59,242 nt of DNA from DAOTXN01 sp034435435. GTDB lineage: Bacteria; Chloroflexota; Anaerolineae; S140-20. Positions within the stretch are counted from its first letter, which is position 1. The number at the start of each line of letters is the position of its first letter. The stretch lies in contig DAOTXN010000154.1 in the NCBI GenBank assembly GCA_034435435.1, positions 1 through 59,242 of the forward strand, given 5' to 3'. The notes under the pieces are model-generated. The model did no database searches, was not told where the DNA came from, and was given only the letters and a program-made list of their open reading frames with translations. The position numbers and the translations under genes are program-made. Below are positions 1 through 8,768 of this stretch, piece after piece.

Positions 1-170
1 AAGACAATTCTGACCGGCTTTCGCAAATCATACTACTTGCGAGATATAAGCTAGTCGGCAAAGATGCAGAAACCGGCAAATTACAGTGCGGCAGTCTGGC
101 TTTATCGAAATACACTATGCCGTAATTTCAGTAGATCTATTCAACGCACAAAACACACCCAAGGACGCCT

Positions 171-1199
171 ATGAACCTGCACGAATTCGCCCGCCGCATA
201 CCCAAAGCCGAGCTGCACATCCACCTGGAAGGGGCCATCCGCCCGGCCACGCTGCTGCAACTGGCCCAGCGCAACGGCGCCGTGCTCCCCGCGCAGGATG
301 AAGCTGGGTTGCGCGAATTTTACCGCTTTCGGGATTTTTCCCATTTCATCGAGGTGTATTTTACCATCACACGCTGCCTGCATACACCCGACGACTATTA
401 TCTGATCGCTTACGAATTCGGCAGCGATTGCGCCCGCCAGAACATCCACTACGCTGAGGTTACCTTTTCCATCACCACCAACGTCAAGTACACCGGTCTG
501 CCTTGGGAAACGATTCTGGACGGCCTGAATGCCGGGCGTGCGCAGGCCCGAGCCGAGCTGGGCGTGGACTGGCGCTGGGTGTTTGACATTGTGCGCGATC
601 ACCCAGAGACGCAGGACCAAGTGCTCGACATCGCGCTGGCGGCGCGGGACCGGGGCGTGACGGCGCTGGGCTTGGGCGGAAGCGAGGGTCGCTTTGCGCC
701 GGAGTTGTTCGAGCGCTCCTTCCGGCGGGCGCGAGAAGCCGGGCTGGCTCGCGTTCCTCACGCCGGCGAGATAGCCGGTCCGGAGAGCGTGTGGGGGGCG
801 CTGCGCCACCTGCACGCCGACCGCCTGGGCCACGGCGTGCGCTGCATCGAAGACCCGGCGCTGGTCGAGCACCTGCGCGAGCGTCAGATTCCGCTAGAAA
901 TCTGCCCCACCAGCAACGTGCGGCTGGGCGTGTACCCCGACTATGCCACGCACCCCCTGCGCGACCTGTGGAACCAGGGGGTGTTTATCACCATCAACTC
1001 GGATGACCCGCCGCTGTTCGGCGCCGACTTGAATCAAGAATACACCGTGCTGGTGGAGCACTTTGGCTTTAGCGCCGCCGATCTCGAGCGGGTCAGCCTG
1101 AACGCCGTGCGGGCCAGTCTGCTGCCGGATGCGGACAAGACCCGCCTGGAAGAGGAGTTTCAGGCCGAGTTTACGCGGCTGCGTGAGGAGTTAGGCTGA
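171..1199 (+). CDS. add: Adenosine deaminase family protein
   Basis: Hydrolytic deaminase of the metal-dependent amidohydrolase superfamily, most likely converting adenosine to inosine in cytosolic purine salvage. The zinc and catalytic set is visible: HxH near the N-terminus (H16, H18), HAGE (H197, E200), GHG (H221) and SDDP (D278, D279). The 342-aa length is normal for bacterial Add. The ATG at 171 starts exactly where family homology begins. A related amidohydrolase such as aminodeoxyfutalosine or adenine deaminase shares these motifs and cannot be excluded by eye. The gene stands alone and converges on the HEPN gene, overlapping it by 9 nt at the stop codons. Confidence 0.88.
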   Translation: MNLHEFARRIPKAELHIHLEGAIRPATLLQLAQRNGAVLPAQDEAGLREFYRFRDFSHFIEVYFTITRCLHTPDDYYLIAYEFGSDCARQNIHYAEVTFSITTNVKYTGLPWETILDGLNAGRAQARAELGVDWRWVFDIVRDHPETQDQVLDIALAARDRGVTALGLGGSEGRFAPELFERSFRRAREAGLARVPHAGEIAGPESVWGALRHLHADRLGHGVRCIEDPALVEHLRERQIPLEICPTSNVRLGVYPDYATHPLRDLWNQGVFITINSDDPPLFGADLNQEYTVLVEHFGFSAADLERVSLNAVRASLLPDADKTRLEEEFQAEFTRLREELG

Positions 1200-1589
1200 G
1201 ACCTGCGTCTCTACCCAGGTTAACACGCGGACTGCGGTGTCTATCGCAGTCCGCGTTTCTTCGACCGTGACCGGCTCCCATGCCCCGGGATAGCGGGTTT
1301 CGACTGCGTATTGCGTCAACACGAAAGCTTCATTCACCTCGTCCGGCAGAGCGATACCTGCGTCCAGTAACAGGTCAAGCAGCAGCTCAATGGCGTGGGT
1401 GCGCGGGAACGCGACACTGCACTGGACCAGCAGTCCTTTGAGGGCTTTTTCCGCACACTGTTGGGCGTGAAAGCAAGCGTCTTCGAGCCACACCTCGGGT
1501 GTGTTCAGCGCTGCTCGCGCCAGGGCCAGGTCAGAACGCGCCCGCTCCAGCCACGCCTGGGGAGTATCAGGAGAGGGGCGTGCGCTCAT
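1191..1589 (-). CDS. HEPN domain protein (toxin of MNT/HEPN pair)
   Basis: A 132-aa all-helical HEPN protein. The N-terminal helix (WLERARSDLALARAAL) and the segment HAQQCAEKALKGLL are typical of MNT-linked HEPN proteins, followed by an RTHxxxxLL segment. In such pairs the HEPN partner is often an RNase-type toxin controlled by its nucleotidyltransferase neighbour. The start overlaps the 3' end of the upstream MNT gene by 23 nt, so the two are translationally coupled. The toxin role is inferred from family and context. Confidence 0.82.
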   Translation of the reverse strand: MSARPSPDTPQAWLERARSDLALARAALNTPEVWLEDACFHAQQCAEKALKGLLVQCSVAFPRTHAIELLLDLLLDAGIALPDEVNEAFVLTQYAVETRYPGAWEPVTVEETRTAIDTAVRVLTWVETQVSA

Positions 1590-1932
1590 AAAGCGTTTTT
1601 CCCTCGCTCAAGGCCGGCCCATAAATCAGGCCCACGCTATCCCGATGACGCTCGATTTGCTCCGGCGTAGCTACGATGACGTCGATGGGGACCAACAAGC
1701 CGCGCAAAGCGCGACGCAGGCGCAGGCTGGCCTGCCGCGTGGATTCGATCCCTGACTCGACCACTAAAAGATCTAAATCACTATCCGGTCCGAAATCGCC
1801 CCGCGCAAAAGAACCAAACAGAATAATCTGTTCAGGGCTGCTGACTGATAAAATGCGTCGCATTACTTTGTCCAACAAAGAGGGTAGCGTATGTTGGTCA
1901 ATTGCCGGAAATGTCGGTTTGGTCGTGTTCAT
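1567..1932 (-). CDS. MNT-family nucleotidyltransferase (antitoxin of MNT/HEPN pair)
   Basis: A 121-aa minimal nucleotidyltransferase with the canonical GSFARGDF...SDLDLLV active-site block (G40, S41; metal-binding D52 and D54). Proteins of this family paired with HEPN partners act as antitoxins, in studied cases by AMPylating the HEPN toxin. The gene is first in a two-gene operon and overlaps the HEPN gene. It begins 3 nt after the stop codon of the upstream VapC gene, so both toxin-antitoxin modules may share one transcript. Confidence 0.86.
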   Translation of the reverse strand: MNTTKPTFPAIDQHTLPSLLDKVMRRILSVSSPEQIILFGSFARGDFGPDSDLDLLVVESGIESTRQASLRLRRALRGLLVPIDVIVATPEQIERHRDSVGLIYGPALSEGKTLYERTPLS

Positions 1933-1935
1933 TGT

Positions 1936-2358
1936 TTAGGTCCCTTTGTAAGGCAATGTCTCCAGCGGCACCTGGTCGGCTATGGCTTCGAATTCGGGAT
2001 CTTTGTGAAGAAGCGTCGCTCCCTCGCGAATGGCAAAAGCTGCGATAATCGCGTCTGCCAGTGACAGCCGGTGACCTGCTTTTATGCGCGCTGCTATCAG
2101 CAAAATCGGCTCATCCGCGTTCCAAAGAATCGTCACCGGCAGACGCTTGATATACGCATAACGCTGATCCGCCTCTATCTGCCCGCGTTCCTGTTGGGTG
2201 ACATAGTAGGTTTCCAGTAGAACAACCCAGGGCAGGAAAACCTGTTCCTGACGCAATACTTGCTCGACTCGCTCGGCGCCGGCCTCGTCTTCAATGAGTG
2301 TCAGCAGTGCAGAAGTATCCAGCACGTAGCGCTCAACGCTCACGGTCTCGCTCCTCAC
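1936..2358 (-). CDS. vapC: PIN domain ribonuclease, VapC-type toxin
   Basis: PIN-domain protein of up to 140 aa. The first catalytic aspartate lies in YVLDTSALL, a conserved acidic residue in EDEAGAE follows, and SLADAIIAA carries the later metal-binding Asp. VapC toxins cleave tRNA or rRNA when released from VapB. The drawn start is a GTG at 2358; an in-frame GTG at 2343 (giving MSVERYVLD) is equally possible. Both overlap the antitoxin stop at 2333-2335, which indicates coupling. Confidence 0.85.
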   Translation of the reverse strand: MRSETVSVERYVLDTSALLTLIEDEAGAERVEQVLRQEQVFLPWVVLLETYYVTQQERGQIEADQRYAYIKRLPVTILWNADEPILLIAARIKAGHRLSLADAIIAAFAIREGATLLHKDPEFEAIADQVPLETLPYKGT

Positions 2359-2563
2359 GCCGAGCAGTGAGCAGTCGCTCTACCAATCGCTCTCCCCGTC
2401 CGCGCCCTCGCAATGCCTGAATTGGATCTGCGGGAACGGGAACGACCCGTATGGATTGTCCATCATCCAGCCAGGCCAAGTGATCTCCCTCTTGGATTCG
2501 GTAACGCTTGCGAATAGGAGCAGGGATCACTGTCTGGCCGCGTTTTGTGACTGCCGTCTGCAT
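2333..2563 (-). CDS. vapB: AbrB/MazE-type antitoxin (VapB)
   Basis: Small swapped-hairpin AbrB protein of 76 aa. The N-terminus MQTAVTKRGQTVIPAPIRK is the standard DNA-binding beta-hairpin signature. The C-terminal tail is rich in Arg and Glu and would bind and block the VapC PIN domain. The start was set at 2563 rather than at a longer in-frame ATG because an AGGAGG ribosome site lies just upstream and family homology begins there. VapB proteins usually autorepress their operon together with VapC. Confidence 0.85.
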   Translation of the reverse strand: MQTAVTKRGQTVIPAPIRKRYRIQEGDHLAWLDDGQSIRVVPVPADPIQALRGRGRGERLVERLLTARREERDRER

Positions 2564-2621
2564 TTTTCTACCTCCTTTTGGGGATTTTACAAGGCAAACG
2601 CGAAAAATACAAATGAAAAAT

Positions 2622-2969
2622 CTACTTGTCCGCTCTTGCCAGCTCATCCCATCGATCCCACGCTCGCCGCAGGTGCGGAATCGTAATCGTCCCGCCCACG
2701 ATCAACCCGATGGACATGGCTTCTTCCAACTCCTCGCTGGTCACCCCCTCCTGGTGACAGCGGATGAGGTGATAGGTGATGCAGTCGTCGCAACGCAGCA
2801 CCAGCGACGCCACCAGCCCCAGCATCTCTTTCACTTTGACCGGCAGCGCCCCCGGCTGGTAGGCGTGTGTGTCGAGATTGAAAAATCGCTTGGTCGTCAG
2901 CCCGGCGTATTTCATCACGTTCTCGTTCAAACGCTCGCGCTCGGCTTGAAACTCGGTAATTTTGGACAT
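2622..2969 (-). CDS. Carboxymuconolactone decarboxylase / AhpD-like protein
   Basis: A 115-aa alkylhydroperoxidase D-like helical protein. The redox motif CDDCITYH (C60, C63, H67) matches the CxxC-x3-H site of AhpD-type members, so a thiol-peroxidase or disulfide-reductase role is more likely than lactone decarboxylation. An AAGGAG site precedes the ATG. The gene lies just downstream of an ABC exporter on the same strand, separated by a 33-bp palindromic repeat that may end or attenuate the transporter transcript. Confidence 0.82.
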   Translation of the reverse strand: MSKITEFQAERERLNENVMKYAGLTTKRFFNLDTHAYQPGALPVKVKEMLGLVASLVLRCDDCITYHLIRCHQEGVTSEELEEAMSIGLIVGGTITIPHLRRAWDRWDELARADK

Positions 2970-2984
2970 TTCGGCTCCTTTTTG

Positions 2985-3017
2985 ACGTGCGACGCACCTC
3001 GGAGGTGCGACGCACGT
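2985..3017. repeat. GTGCGACGCACC palindrome, copy 1
   Basis: A 33-bp imperfect inverted repeat (ACGTGCGACGCACC ... GGTGCGACGCACGT) between the ABC permease stop and the AhpD-like gene. The same 14-mer recurs at 8771 and 59219, so it is a dispersed family. No T-tract follows, so it is not a standard intrinsic terminator. Confidence 0.85.
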
Positions 3018-3023
3018 GGATGT

Positions 3024-3893
3024 TCACACCGCTGAGCGACGCGGAAGCAGCCGGCCCAGCGCCCGCAGCGACGGTCGGCTCCAACCGCCCTCGCCGCCCA
3101 CGCGGATGTCGCGCCGCTCAAAGCGCCACCACGCCAGGAGCGCAAAGGCGAGCGCAACCACCAACAAACCCACCACCCAGCTCACCTTCAGCCCGTCAAT
3201 CGCCTCGCCGCCTTGATAGTAATACAGCGGGGTCAGCCTGGCGAACGGCTCCAGGTCAGTGTTGATGCGCGACAGTCCCAGCAGTAAGAAACTGCCCACC
3301 AGCGCCAGGCCGCTGGTCATGGCGGCCATCCGGCGCGAAGGCAACAGCAAGCTCAACAGCAACGCCAGCGCGCCGAAAAATATCAACTGCGCCAACAACG
3401 GCAAGAAGGGCTGGGTCAGTTCGACGATGCTCGCCTCGTTCAGCGGCGTCCAGCGGGATGGCACCACCAGCCCGGCCCAGATCAGCGCCGTAATCGCCAG
3501 CGTGGCCGCCGTAAAAGCCGCCAGCCGGCCCCAGAACAGCGCCCTGCGACTGACCGGATGGGCCAGGATCAAGTCCAGGCGACCGTTCTCCTCGTCGCCG
3601 ACCAGCAGGCCGCTGCCGATGACCACCGCAAAGATGCCCACGATGAGCGGTGTGTAGGAAAAGAACTCGATGCTCAGATAGCCGGATGGGGTGGCAAAAT
3701 TGTCCAGCTCGGCCCCGAAAAAGGCCATCATCTCCTTCGGATAGTTCTGGATCAACTGCTCCAACTGTTCTTTTTGCTGCACCACCGTCTCGTAAAACTG
3801 TACCATCAGCAAGGCATACAGAGCCATGCCGATGCCCCAGCCCAAAATCTGGCCTCGCAAGCGGGCCAGCCGATAGCGAAAGACCGTCTTCAC
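3024..3893 (-). CDS. ABC transporter permease (ABC-2 type)
   Basis: A 289-aa integral membrane protein with about six hydrophobic segments. It starts with a short cytoplasmic amphipathic stretch (TVFRYRLARLRGQ) and has the long first periplasmic loop (residues about 45-85) seen in ABC-2 exporters such as bacitracin or drug efflux systems. The GTG start at 3893 lies 1 nt after the ATPase stop with AAGGAGG at good spacing, so an upstream in-frame ATG inside the ATPase gene was rejected. It forms an exporter with the preceding ATPase; the substrate is unknown. Confidence 0.82.
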   Translation of the reverse strand: MKTVFRYRLARLRGQILGWGIGMALYALLMVQFYETVVQQKEQLEQLIQNYPKEMMAFFGAELDNFATPSGYLSIEFFSYTPLIVGIFAVVIGSGLLVGDEENGRLDLILAHPVSRRALFWGRLAAFTAATLAITALIWAGLVVPSRWTPLNEASIVELTQPFLPLLAQLIFFGALALLLSLLLPSRRMAAMTSGLALVGSFLLLGLSRINTDLEPFARLTPLYYYQGGEAIDGLKVSWVVGLLVVALAFALLAWWRFERRDIRVGGEGGWSRPSLRALGRLLPRRSAV

Positions 3894-3894
3894 C

Positions 3895-4806
<912 letters not shown>

Positions 4807-4942
4807 TGCAGCCTCCTTTCAGTCGAGAGCGATGTTGTGCGCCATCTCTATACATTCTACCCAAATTCGGCGCATAACGCCAGTTTGACACACGTCGGAC
4901 GTTCGGACGCTCTACCTTGCCCAAGCTCATTGTTCACCGGAG

Positions 4943-5084
4943 GTAACTGCTCACCCTGGTAGCTCTTTGGACAAGCTTTACAGGATTTACAGGATTTTTC
5001 CACGAATTCCATCCTGTGAATCTTGTGAATCCTGTCGAATGGCTTTGGGTTTGCCGCTTTTACGCATTTGGGCTGAGCAGTTAC
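4943..5084. mobile_element. 142-bp MITE, copy 1, with 8-bp target duplication
   Basis: Non-coding element with terminal inverted repeats GTAACTGCTCA ... TGAGCAGTTAC. It is flanked by perfect 8-bp direct repeats CACCGGAG (4935-4942 and 5085-5092), the footprint of transposition. A second 142-bp copy in opposite orientation lies at 54293-54434 with its own, different 8-bp duplication. The interior carries CAGGATT-type short repeats. It fills most of the gap between the ABC ATPase and the sigma gene, ending about 40 bp before the sigma -10 box. Confidence 0.9.
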
Positions 5085-5126
5085 CACCGGAGACAAGTTG
5101 AACTTTTGCTGCGCGGCGGTGTCTTG

Positions 5127-5132
5127 TACAAT
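5127..5132 (+). promoter_or_regulatory. Putative -10 box of the sigma/RNAP operon
   Basis: TACAAT ends 7 nt before the sigma ATG at 5140, which would put the transcription start at or next to the start codon (leaderless mRNA). No convincing -35 is present at 16-18 nt spacing. The MITE and its target repeat end at 5092, so any upstream control sequence has been displaced or supplied by the element. Confidence 0.5.
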
Positions 5133-5139
5133 AGAAGGT

Positions 5140-5757
5140 ATGAACACCACAAGCCATCCCCCGCCCACCGACGCGACCCTCGTCGCGCACATCTTGAAGC
5201 GAGACGTGCAAGCCTTTGAAACGCTCCTGGACCGCTACGAAGCGATGATCCGGCGGCACGTCGCGCACATCCTCCGCGACGAGCTGGCCGCCCAAGACGT
5301 GACCCAGGAGGTCTTTTGGCGCGTGTGGAAGCGGGCCGAGCAGTGGAGCGGCGCGGGCAGTTTCAAGGCCTGGCTCTATCGCATTGCCACCAATCTGGCG
5401 CTGAACCACTTGAGGACCGTCAAGCGCCGCCGGGAGGAATCGCTGGAGGTCAAAGACGATTGGGAGCGGGGAGATGACGACGACAGCCCTGCGCCGGCCT
5501 GGATGGTGGACGCCTCGGCGCTGGGGCCGGACGCCGCCGTCGAGCTGGCCGAGCAGCGCGAGACGCTGCGCCGACTGGTGGCCAACCTTCCGCCGGAGAA
5601 ACACGAGGTGTTTCGACTCGTGCACGAGATGGAATTGAGCATGCGGGATGCGGCTGACGAGCTGGGCATCTCCGAGGGCACGGTCAAGTCGCGGCTGTAT
5701 CATGCCAGACAGCGACTTGCCCGTGATTGGCAAGGCCTGAAAAACGAACAGGAGTGA
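5140..5757 (+). CDS. ECF-family RNA polymerase sigma factor
   Basis: A 205-aa extracytoplasmic-function sigma factor. Region 2 is visible as QDVTQEVFWRVWKRAEQW and FKAWLYRIATNLALNHLR (-10 recognition and core binding). Region 4 is EMELSMRDAADELGISEGTVKSRLYHARQRL (helix-turn-helix for -35). The acidic linker contains a DDDD run. The ATG at 5140 is preferred over an upstream in-frame start because homology begins after it and a -10 box lies 7 nt upstream. ECF genes are usually followed by an anti-sigma gene; here the next gene, 5 nt away, is an RNA polymerase beta/beta' fusion, which suggests the two products work together. Confidence 0.93.
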   Translation: MNTTSHPPPTDATLVAHILKRDVQAFETLLDRYEAMIRRHVAHILRDELAAQDVTQEVFWRVWKRAEQWSGAGSFKAWLYRIATNLALNHLRTVKRRREESLEVKDDWERGDDDDSPAPAWMVDASALGPDAAVELAEQRETLRRLVANLPPEKHEVFRLVHEMELSMRDAADELGISEGTVKSRLYHARQRLARDWQGLKNEQE

Positions 5758-5762
5758 AACGA

Positions 5763-8700
5763 ATGTCTATGAACCCTTTGGCCTACTGGCACAAAGTCTC
5801 GTTCGACCATTTTTTACACGACCGGCTGCCGCAACTGCTGGCCGAGCGCCTGCCGCTGACCGGCTATCACGTGACGGCGACCGGTCCGTTTACCTGTCGC
5901 GTAGACGCGGCGCTGGCCGGCGCGGGCAGCGACGTGGAGCTGACCTTCTCCGCGTTGCCCCAACCCGACGCCGACGGGCTATTTGAAATCGACGGGCAGC
6001 TCTATCTCGTCGCGCCGACCGCCGCTGACGAAAATCTGGACACCGCCGAGATACGCTGCGTGGGCGAACAACTGGCCGATTACGTGAGCGAGCGCCTCGG
6101 CCAGGCCCCGGCCGACCTGGCGTGGGACGCAGCGCTGGCCCGCGCCTGGCTGCCGCTCGAAACCTGGTTCAGTGAGTTTCTGCGCCAATTTGCTCAACCT
6201 CTGGATGACACCAACTGGCTCAGCCGTCACACCCACCTGCGCCGCATCGTCGTGCTGAACCCGCAAAGCGTCATCGCGCCGGGGCAAATGGGGCGCGTGT
6301 GCCCCTTTGAATCGCCCGAAGGGGCCAATCTGGGGCGCGTGTTCACCATCGCCAACGGCGCAGAAATCCGCGCTGGGCGGCTGGTGGTCGTGGACGAGCG
6401 GCCCGAAATGGGGCTGGGGCTGAGCGCCGCGATGATTCCCTGCCTGGAACACAGCGACCCCAACCGCCTGCTGATGGGGGCCAACATGATGCGCCATTGG
6501 CTCGTTCCGCCCGACCCCGAACCCGCGCTGGTGCAGACCGGCTGCGAGCCGGCCGCGCCCGACTTTTGGGCCGGGCGCAATCTGCTCACTGCCTTCATCG
6601 CCTGGGGCGGCGACACTTTTTCCGACGGCATCGTTCTCAGCGAATCGGGCGCGCAGCGCCTGAACGCCGAGGTGGGCGACAAGCTGAGCAACCGGCACGG
6701 CACTAAAGGCGTGGTCAGCCGCGTGCTACCCGACGCGCACATGCCGCACCTGTCCGACGGCACACCGGTGGAGCTGGTCTACAGCTTTTACGGCATGCAC
6801 GCGCGGATGAATTTCGGCCAGGTGCGCGAGGCCGTGCTGGGTCGCCTGGCCCGCGCCGAAGGCCAACCCGCCCTCGCGCCCCCCTTCCACGCGCCGACCG
6901 CCGCCCAAATCCGCCAGCGCCTCGTCCGCGCCGGTCTGCCGGAAGCGGGCATGGAGACGCTGACCATCGGGCGGGATGACCCGGCCCTGGAACGCGCCAG
7001 CGCCGTCGGCTGGGTCTATTGGGGCCGCACCGTTCACCTGGCTCGCGCTAAAGTCAGGGCCTCGGTCGGCGGCGGAACCGGCCAGATGCAGGGCGAGTTG
7101 GAGAATCAAATCCTGCTGGGGTTGGGCGCGCACGAAAACCTGCGCGAATATCTCAACACCCGCGCCGTCCGCCGCCCCGACGCCGACACGCTGGCCGAGC
7201 GCGTCGCCGCCGGCCCGGTGGAACAGGCCGGCCCGCCTACCCCGCTGTTCGCCGGGCTGGTCGAGCGCTTGCAGGCCGCCGGGGTGCGCGCGGCGCTGCA
7301 AGATGAAAAGCTGGTGCTGCGCTTTGAGCCGCCGGCAGGCGACGTGCTGACGCTGGCTCGCCCGCTGCCGCACCCCTGGCTACGCGAGCGCGAGCTGGCG
7401 GCGGTGGGCGCGTACCCGACGCTGGACGAGTACGCCGCGCTGGTCGAGGCCAACGCGCGCCTGGCGCGTATGCTGGCGAACGGCGCGCCCGAGCGGCTGG
7501 TTCAAAGCGCCACTCAACAACTGGAAAGCCGCCTGCAAGCCTATTTCGACGCGCTGCTCACGCCCGAGCACCTGCGCTTGCGCGAGCAACAACTCTTTAG
7601 CGCCCGCGCCGTCGTGGCCCCCGGCCCCGACCTGCGCCTGGACCAGGTGGGCCTGGCCGAGGACATCGCCTGGACGCTGTTCGGCCCGCTGGTCGGGCGA
7701 GAATTGGGCGACGCGGCGGCGGTCCGCGAGCGCAGCGCCCAGGCCGCGCAAACGCTGGACGCGCTGATGGCCCGCGCCTGGCTCATCCTCAACCGCGCCC
7801 CCAGCTTGAGTCCGACCGCGCTGCTGGCCTTTCATCCCGTGCGCGACCCGGCGGCGGTGATCCGATTGCACCCGCTGGTGTGCGCCTGGCTCAACGCCGA
7901 CTTTGACGGGGACCAGGTGGCCGTCTTGTTGCCCATCACCGCGGCCGCGCAGCGCGAGGCGGGCGAGCGGCTGTCCGTCGCGGCGCACCTGGCCCGCGAC
8001 CCCGGCTTGCTGGAGGGCTTGCTGCCGCCCTACGATGCGCTATGGGGACTGGCGAGCTTGAGCCGCGCCGCACAGGGACGCCAGGAGATAGACCGCCTGG
8101 CCGGAGTAGAGGTCGCGGCGCCCAGGGGGGTCATCACCCAAGAATCGCTCGGCGATGCGTTGCGCACGCTGCTGGCGCGCGACGGCGTCGCAGCCACGTT
8201 GGCGGCGCTGGAGCGACTGACGCAGCGCGGGTTCGATGTCGTCAAAGCCTCGGGCGCTTCCTTGAGTCCGTTCGTGGGCGACGGGCTGGCCCGCCCGCCC
8301 CAACCTGCGTCCGACGACCCCGGCGCGTGGGACGCCTACGTTGAGGAATGGAAAGAGCTGCTCGTCGCGGCCACCGGGTACGAGCGCGACGAGCTTGGCC
8401 CGCAACTCCTGGCGGCGCACAGCCGTCCGCAGCAACTGGAGCAACTGGCCTGGCTGGTCGGGGCGCGGCGTCCGGCCAAAGACGCCGGCGGAACGACCGT
8501 CGTCGTGCGCCACAGCGTTGTCGAGGGGCTGACGGCGGGGGAAATGGCGGCCTGCGTGGCCGGGGCGCGGCAGGGATTGGCCGAGTTCTGGTCGCGCTGG
8601 GAACAGATGACCACTGAGGCCGGCGAGCGTCGCCTGCCGGGTGGGATGAACGTGCTGGCGCGGGCGCGACGGGCCAAACGGCCGGGCATCGTGTTCGCCC

Positions 8701-8768
8701 GGGCCGCCGCCAGCGGCGAGACCGACCCGCTGACTGACGTGGAGAGCCGGGCGCTGGTGGGGTTGTAA
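5763..8768 (+). CDS. Single-chain compact RNA polymerase beta/beta' homologue
   Basis: A 1001-aa fusion of rpoB-like and rpoC-like segments. Beta part: GLFEIDG (72-78), THLRR of the rifampicin region (157-161), GRVCPFESPEG (177-187), MGANMMRH (238-245), GRNLLTAF (271-278), FSDGI (D288), GDKLSNRHGTKG with K307 and K315 matching E. coli K1065 and K1073, SRMN-like ARMNFGQ, and the C-terminal segment from V415 onward. Beta' part: clamp coiled coil (554-599), FSARAVVAPGPDLRL (612-626), NRAP (677-680), NADFDGD (711-717), ATKxG-like VKASGAS (827-833) and bridge-helix-like GLTAGEM...GARQGLA (922-940). The beta flap, zinc finger, trigger loop and beta' C-terminus are absent. ATG 5763 has GGAG 8 nt upstream. 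It is co-transcribed with the ECF sigma gene. Enzymatic activity is inferred, not shown. Confidence 0.92.
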   Translation: MSMNPLAYWHKVSFDHFLHDRLPQLLAERLPLTGYHVTATGPFTCRVDAALAGAGSDVELTFSALPQPDADGLFEIDGQLYLVAPTAADENLDTAEIRCVGEQLADYVSERLGQAPADLAWDAALARAWLPLETWFSEFLRQFAQPLDDTNWLSRHTHLRRIVVLNPQSVIAPGQMGRVCPFESPEGANLGRVFTIANGAEIRAGRLVVVDERPEMGLGLSAAMIPCLEHSDPNRLLMGANMMRHWLVPPDPEPALVQTGCEPAAPDFWAGRNLLTAFIAWGGDTFSDGIVLSESGAQRLNAEVGDKLSNRHGTKGVVSRVLPDAHMPHLSDGTPVELVYSFYGMHARMNFGQVREAVLGRLARAEGQPALAPPFHAPTAAQIRQRLVRAGLPEAGMETLTIGRDDPALERASAVGWVYWGRTVHLARAKVRASVGGGTGQMQGELENQILLGLGAHENLREYLNTRAVRRPDADTLAERVAAGPVEQAGPPTPLFAGLVERLQAAGVRAALQDEKLVLRFEPPAGDVLTLARPLPHPWLRERELAAVGAYPTLDEYAALVEANARLARMLANGAPERLVQSATQQLESRLQAYFDALLTPEHLRLREQQLFSARAVVAPGPDLRLDQVGLAEDIAWTLFGPLVGRELGDAAAVRERSAQAAQTLDALMARAWLILNRAPSLSPTALLAFHPVRDPAAVIRLHPLVCAWLNADFDGDQVAVLLPITAAAQREAGERLSVAAHLARDPGLLEGLLPPYDALWGLASLSRAAQGRQEIDRLAGVEVAAPRGVITQESLGDALRTLLARDGVAATLAALERLTQRGFDVVKASGASLSPFVGDGLARPPQPASDDPGAWDAYVEEWKELLVAATGYERDELGPQLLAAHSRPQQLEQLAWLVGARRPAKDAGGTTVVVRHSVVEGLTAGEMAACVAGARQGLAEFWSRWEQMTTEAGERRLPGGMNVLARARRAKRPGIVFARAAASGETDPLTDVESRALVGL

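Noticed and set aside
141..872. 243-aa antisense frame in the adenosine deaminase gene
   Set aside because: Overlaps fully a clear enzyme gene in the opposite strand; composition typical of antisense frames.
5763..8768. Interpretation as a pseudogene of housekeeping rpoB/rpoC
   Set aside because: One uninterrupted frame joins beta and beta' parts, catalytic residues are intact and deletions fall at domain borders, unlike random decay.
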